Positions 59,761 through 64,000 of a DNA stretch of 64,000 nt are shown here, in pieces; positions within the stretch are counted from its first letter, which is position 1; every line of letters begins with the position of its first letter. The stretch comes from Persicaria tinctoria (Eukaryota > Streptophyta > Magnoliopsida > Caryophyllales > Polygonaceae): the NCBI GenBank assembly GCA_037127255.1, contig JBANSL010000004.1, positions 54,414,318-54,478,317 of the forward strand, given 5' to 3'. The notes under the pieces are model-generated. The model saw only the letters and a program-made list of their open reading frames with translations, did no database searches and was not told the DNA's origin. The translations under genes and the position numbers were made by a program.

Positions 59761-60796
59761 CTATTTCTTCTTCTTTCCACCCTTGCCAGATTTAGCAGGT
59801 GCGCTTGTAGAGGCTGATGGAGCTTCCTGCTTCCTGACTCTTGAGTGGTGTCGAGGTACCATTTCTGCTACACGGAGCATCAGCTGTTTTCCTACAACAT
59901 CATTAAAAGAAATATGAAGGACATCTACGACAAAATGAAGGACATAATACATCCACTGGCTTCAAGTCAAGTGTCAACCGGCATCAGAGGCAAAACGCTG
60001 CTTGGGAGAAGGCGTGGAAATCCAAGGATTGAGGGTTGGTTCGAAAAGACAACCATTTGGTTGGCCAAACTTAAGTATTACATCTATAAACTCTTATGCT
60101 AGGCTGTGAAATTCATACACGAACTGTGATATATGAAAAGATTGCACACCAAAAGCAAAATAACGCCTAAATTGAATTGTTTGATATGCTACATCAGTTG
60201 CGCTCCATGAGAAAAAATGATTTTCCTCAAATCATATTCATGGGAGAAACATACAATTTGCACATCTAAATGAACTCAAATTAATCAGCAGAAACTCTTA
60301 AGCGCTGTTAGAACATCATGCCAATCATAATAAACGAAAAGTCAAAACCATATCAAATATCAAAGGCAAACAACGAAGAGCATTCTTACTCGAAGAAATA
60401 GCAGAATTACTTGGCACACCATCCTCTTTTTTCAGCATCACCCTCACTCTCCCTCTTTGCATAAAGTCGCGTGGATATGCTTTATCAAGCTAAACACATA
60501 TAACCCGAAAAATCATGAATACAACATGCCAATTAGGTAGGTAGTTGGGGCACAAATAGGAAATCCAAAAGAGTAATAGGTATACAAAATTAGGAACAAA
60601 CCTCAATCATGTAATTTAGTCCAAGATGTTTACAGGAATCACCAATCTCCTGACAAGTAGGGTTTTCACAGGCTTTGTCAATGCTAATACGACGTCCTTC
60701 AGCTACTCTCTTCTTTGAATTAATGTACACAGGGTACAATATAATCCACTTCTTTACACTAGGCAGTTCGTCGTTAATAGCTTCCAGTTGCACCAT
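59761..60796 (-). CDS. SRP19: Signal recognition particle 19 kDa protein, three coding exons
   Basis: Minus-strand exons 60796-60602, 60489-60390 and 59891-59761, GT..AG introns, continuous frame, 141 residues (Arabidopsis SRP19 is similar in length). Landmarks are KKWIILYPVYINSKK (15-29), AEGRRIS (32-38), ACENPTCQEI, KAYPRDFMQRGRVRV in exon 2, and a Lys-rich end, SGKGGKKKK. SRP19 binds helices 6 and 8 of SRP RNA and promotes SRP54 binding in cytosolic SRP, which targets secretory proteins to the ER. A TTTTACAG acceptor lies a few bases upstream of the ATG, so a 5' UTR intron is likely, with the first exon near 61,310-61,450. It is convergent with the PUX11-like gene. Confidence 0.93.
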
Positions 60797-61811
60797 ATTC
60801 TGTAAAATTGTTGACTGTAAATGATAAATGTCCTACAAATATTTGCAGCCAAACTAGACAGTGTCACAGACTCACGGTAAACCTTGTTCACTTGGGAATT
60901 TCCATTGAATTTTGGCTAACGAAAGCCTAATTTCTAACAATAAACATAGCAAAATCAGCAGGAAATTCCAGACTTTGGACCTAGTGTTAATGCTGGTTAA
61001 TGAATCAAAGCAGACATTGGCGAATCACACACAGAAAATAACACAACAAAACAGCAACATAGGCAAATCATAGAACAGATCACAATGAATCAGCAGCATC
61101 ACTGCAAAAATCACGAGATCTTCAATTGAGAAATTAGCACTGCGATTGAGAAATCAACTGAAGAAACATTTGAAAATGAGAACAGAGGCACATCAGCACC
61201 AACAAATTTCGGGTTTGATTTCAATTTTGAAATGTCAGGTTCCCAAGTTATGAAACTGAACGCATGCGTTTAATTATTCGGCAATCAGGTGTAGGAAAAG
61301 AACACAAAGTCAAAATCAAGAACTACGAAAAACCTTTCAAATCAAGATGGCACAGGAGGCGCTGCAAAGGAGTCGTTTCACTTCGAGAGATCGCCCTCAC
61401 CCTCACGCTGGGGAAGAAAGAGTTGCTTTCAAATCTATTTTCCGGGACCGACGGCAATTTTTTCCAAATGAACAATGTGTTACATATTGGTAATTTGGTA
61501 CAATTTTTCAAAATAGAGAATTGAAAAGAAAAAAAAAAATCATTCTTTAAATCTGGAAAAAAAAAAAACTCTATATATTTTATGGTAAACTTCCTATCGC
61601 CTCGGAGAAGGTATTGGAATTTAGCAACAAAAAAAAATATTCATAATATGTACTTTATAATTCTCTATTTTAGAGAAGGTAGGTAATGTGAAAGCGGTTG
61701 AATATGTTATGTTTTTATACAACCATTTAAGGGCATTTTTACCGATTCAATTTTGGAGGGGTTGCCTCGTAGTAGGATTGTGGAAATTACGAGCGATAGG
61801 ATTTGCATAGT
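60797..61811. other. SRP19 leader/promoter region and AT-rich DNA
   Basis: 61,310-61,450 is probably the non-coding first exon of SRP19. No other gene is seen; 61,500-61,800 is AT-rich. Confidence 0.4.
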
Positions 61812-62078
61812 TGTTGATCTTGTTGTAGATGTGGTTGTTAGCATACTTGCATGAATATAACTATTAGTGTGTTTCTAGGTTATGCTATAGACTTTCCAGT
61901 GTAATGTGTTTTAGTCAACTTTTACCGCTTTTATAGCTTTTACTTTTCCTGCTCCATTATTATTTTTTAGCTTATCATACAAGCTTTTTAGACTAGTCTT
62001 GCTCTATATATTATGTAATCTTTCTCAGAAATAATAGAACATATTTTTTCTCTTCTTCATGTCTCTTCTTAAATAACA
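61812..62078 (+). repeat. Putative 5' LTR of a Copia element
   Basis: TGTTGATCTTGTTG...AATAACA, with a Copia-like CTCTATATATTATGTAATC region, followed by GTATCAGATC, a degenerate match to the initiator tRNA-Met primer site (TGGTATCAGAGC). Confidence 0.5.
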
Positions 62079-62084
62079 TCGTAT

Positions 62085-64000
62085 CAGATCTTTAAGTGTT
62101 TTTCCCAAGTTTTTTTTTCATTATGGACCTCAACTTTCATTGTTGAATCTTTTTTCCTTACTTCCACGTATCTGTGTTTTATAGATTTTACAAATCTATT
62201 TTCACCATTCATTGGTGAGAAATTGAAAATTTTCTTCTTAAGTTTTTTCAACCTTCATAGTTGAAACTTATTGGGTGCTTATGTTATTCCATTCTTTACC
62301 GGAGTAGCCGGATCTATTCAGAAAAATCTTAAGCATCTTCCAGGAATCAGTGTAGCTGAACTACAAAAATTTCGAGCCTTCTTCAACTCCCTTGACAAAT
62401 TGTTAGGTGATACTTCTTCTATCCATGCAATTTTTCCCTTTCAGGTAAATCTTCTCCTTTTGTATTCTTGAGATGAATCGGATTTTAGATTCAGGTGCTA
62501 CTGAACACAAGACCAATTGCTCACAAATTTTTTTATATTTTTCAACCATGTCCCAAGCCTCAACAAGTGTTGATGACTAATAATTCAGTAGCTTAAGTTA
62601 AAGGTAAAGACACTATAAACCTCCCAAACAACCTTAGCTTAAAAAATGTTCTCCTTATTCACACCCTCTCAACTAACCTAATTTCCATTAAAAAAAATGT
62701 TGCATGGACCTTCATTTCTCTATTCTATTCACTGATTCTGATTGTTTTGTAGAGGACCAGGGCTCGAGAAAGAAGATTGAAGGAATTGTGTCCTTTAATT
62801 TATTGTGCAATGACTAATTATGGAATAGGACAATTGATAGAGATATTCAATCCGATTATTTTAGGAGTCGTAATGCTTTGCTAGAAGCCAACTACGATTA
62901 ATGGGCTTAAACGGGTTAAACCCATGGCTATTATAAACGGGTCCTATGCGGTCACACACTTAGAGTTGACGGGCTTGATCAAAAGACAGATGATTTTATT
63001 ATTAGTGTATATTAGATATATATTAATAATAATGGGATAAGATTTATTAAGGTATAAATATAAGCTTATAAAGATGGGCTTATTATGACTTAACCTAATT
63101 AACACATCCAAAAGACAAAAGGGAGTTTTGCCGTACGTTTGGTTTTGTGAAGGTTGAATTCCACCATCATCAATCAAGAGCAATTCGATTGTTCGCCTTT
63201 CGATCTTCGTCCTAGCAGTCGAAGGCAAAGGAGATCTAGACCGGGCTCTTGTGGACCAAGTAGAGGAGCAACACGTGGGGCTCTAGTTCTCTTCCGAATC
63301 CTCTCCGTTTAGATCCGGTTCACGCATCAAGAGGTATCTCCTATGAACAATGATTTGATCTATCGATTTTATGCATGAAAATCCTTGAATTAGATGATAG
63401 AAAATAGTTTCTAAAACTTCCGCTGCACATCTAATTTCCATCATGGTAATGCTAAGGAGATGAATAGTCTCTACTACCTTGATTTTCCTAAGAAAAGAAC
63501 CAACCATCTTTTTTGTCATGCCTTAAACACCACCAATACAAAAGATGTCATTTGGTTGTTGCATTACCGACTTGGCCATCCCTCCTTTTATCTTTTGAAG
63601 CACTTGTATCCTGAAAAGTTTCAACGAATTGATGTGTCTTCCTTTCAGTATGATGTATGTGAAAAAGCCAAGCACACTCGTGTGTCGTTTCCTATTAGTA
63701 ATACTAGGAGTAGTTCTCTTGATTTATAGTAACATTTTTGGGTCATCCTCTATCCTTAATATCTCCGGAGCTAGATGGTTTGTCACATGTATTAATGATT
63801 GTACTAGATTTACACATGCTTTCCTTCTAAAACAAAAATATGAAATTAGCACCATTGTGTCTATCTTCCTCTCTATGGTTCATACCCGATTTGGAGTACA
63901 AATTAAGAAATTTAGGACTAAAAATGCCAAAGATTACTTCGATTAGTCCATTTTCTCTCTCTTTCAAACACAAGAGATAATTCATGAACCATGTTGTGTG
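62085..64000 (+). pseudogene. Degraded Copia (Ty1) gag-pol, interrupted and running off the window
   Basis: A gag-like fragment (PGISVAELQKFRAFFNSLDK) lies at about 62,318-62,440. The protease active-site region RILDSGATEH lies near 62,477. A broken stretch with LSTNLISIKKNVAW follows. The gag-pre-integrase region (LHYRLGHPSFYLLK, CEKAKHTRVSFPI) is at 63,560-63,720. After a frameshift near 63,725 comes the start of the integrase core (WFVTCINDCTRFTHAFLLKQ) to 63,946. Multiple stops and frameshifts show it is inactive. The coding sequence is interrupted between KKI (about 62,779) and NAKEMNSLYYL (about 63,447) by unrelated DNA. Confidence 0.75.
62782..63444. mobile_element. Nested LTR-like insertion within the Copia remnant
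   Basis: About 660 bp of non-coding DNA separate two parts of one Copia frame. It has LTR-like features: AAACGGGTTAAACCCATGG near its start, a GGTATAAATATAAG TATA-like word near 63,051, and TTCCGCTGCACATCTAATTT near the end, as in many Copia LTR ends. I could not identify a target duplication, so the ends are approximate and solo-LTR identity is tentative. Confidence 0.45.

Overview
This is a window of plant nuclear DNA, almost certainly from a eudicot. Spliced genes with GT..AG introns sit among many plant-type transposable elements: MULEs, a CACTA element, Stowaway MITEs, Athila-like and Copia LTR elements, LINEs and a SINE. The three host genes match well-known plant proteins. I cannot name the species.

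Layout. About 1-19,200 is a block of Mutator-like (MULE/Kaonashi-type) sequence. It holds a broken DUF1985-Ulp1 gene on + (4-3,077), a coiled-coil/membrane-anchor ORF on - (4,114-4,599), a better preserved Ulp1-protease gene on - (6,893-about 8,758) and a degraded MULE transposase on - (16,031-about 19,110). Non-coding and some coding parts of this block are peppered with a GTGACA-type motif, and a shared non-coding repeat recurs three times. A 5.9-kb CACTA element (9,532-15,424) is inserted in the block; its core is a 92-bp tandem array. About 19,600-33,000 is repeat-rich and gene-poor. It has a 1-kb inverted-repeat element with a Stowaway MITE inside it, a LINE RNase-H remnant, a solo LTR with a perfect 5-bp target duplication, another MITE and an hAT-like GC-rich element.

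33,027-36,970 is a complete MULE with long terminal inverted repeats, a perfect 10-bp target duplication and an apparently intact four-exon transposase gene. Beside it is a 764-bp non-autonomous relative with its own 9-bp target duplication (37,003-37,766). 38,253-47,498 is a complete, young LTR retrotransposon on the - strand. It has 2,199-bp LTRs, a GTCTC target duplication and a tRNA-Asp primer site, and encodes only Gag and protease. Its LTRs, internal DNA and coding sequence are saturated with the near-palindrome TCGA-NN-TCGA. The solo LTR at 22.5-24.5 kb is a diverged relative with the same array but a different centre dinucleotide.

From 48.6 kb the window becomes genic: a P-class PPR protein (like Arabidopsis At1g06710) on +, a UBX-domain CDC48 adaptor (PUX11-like, nine coding exons) on +, and SRP19 (three coding exons) on -, convergent with PUX11. 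The last 2 kb is a degraded Copia element with a nested insertion. The host genes are unrelated housekeeping functions (organelle RNA processing, CDC48 adaptor, signal recognition particle) and do not form a pathway. The most unusual content is the two element-specific motif arrays (TCGA-NN-TCGA and GTGACA), which resemble accumulated recognition sites for an element-encoded DNA-binding or anti-silencing factor.
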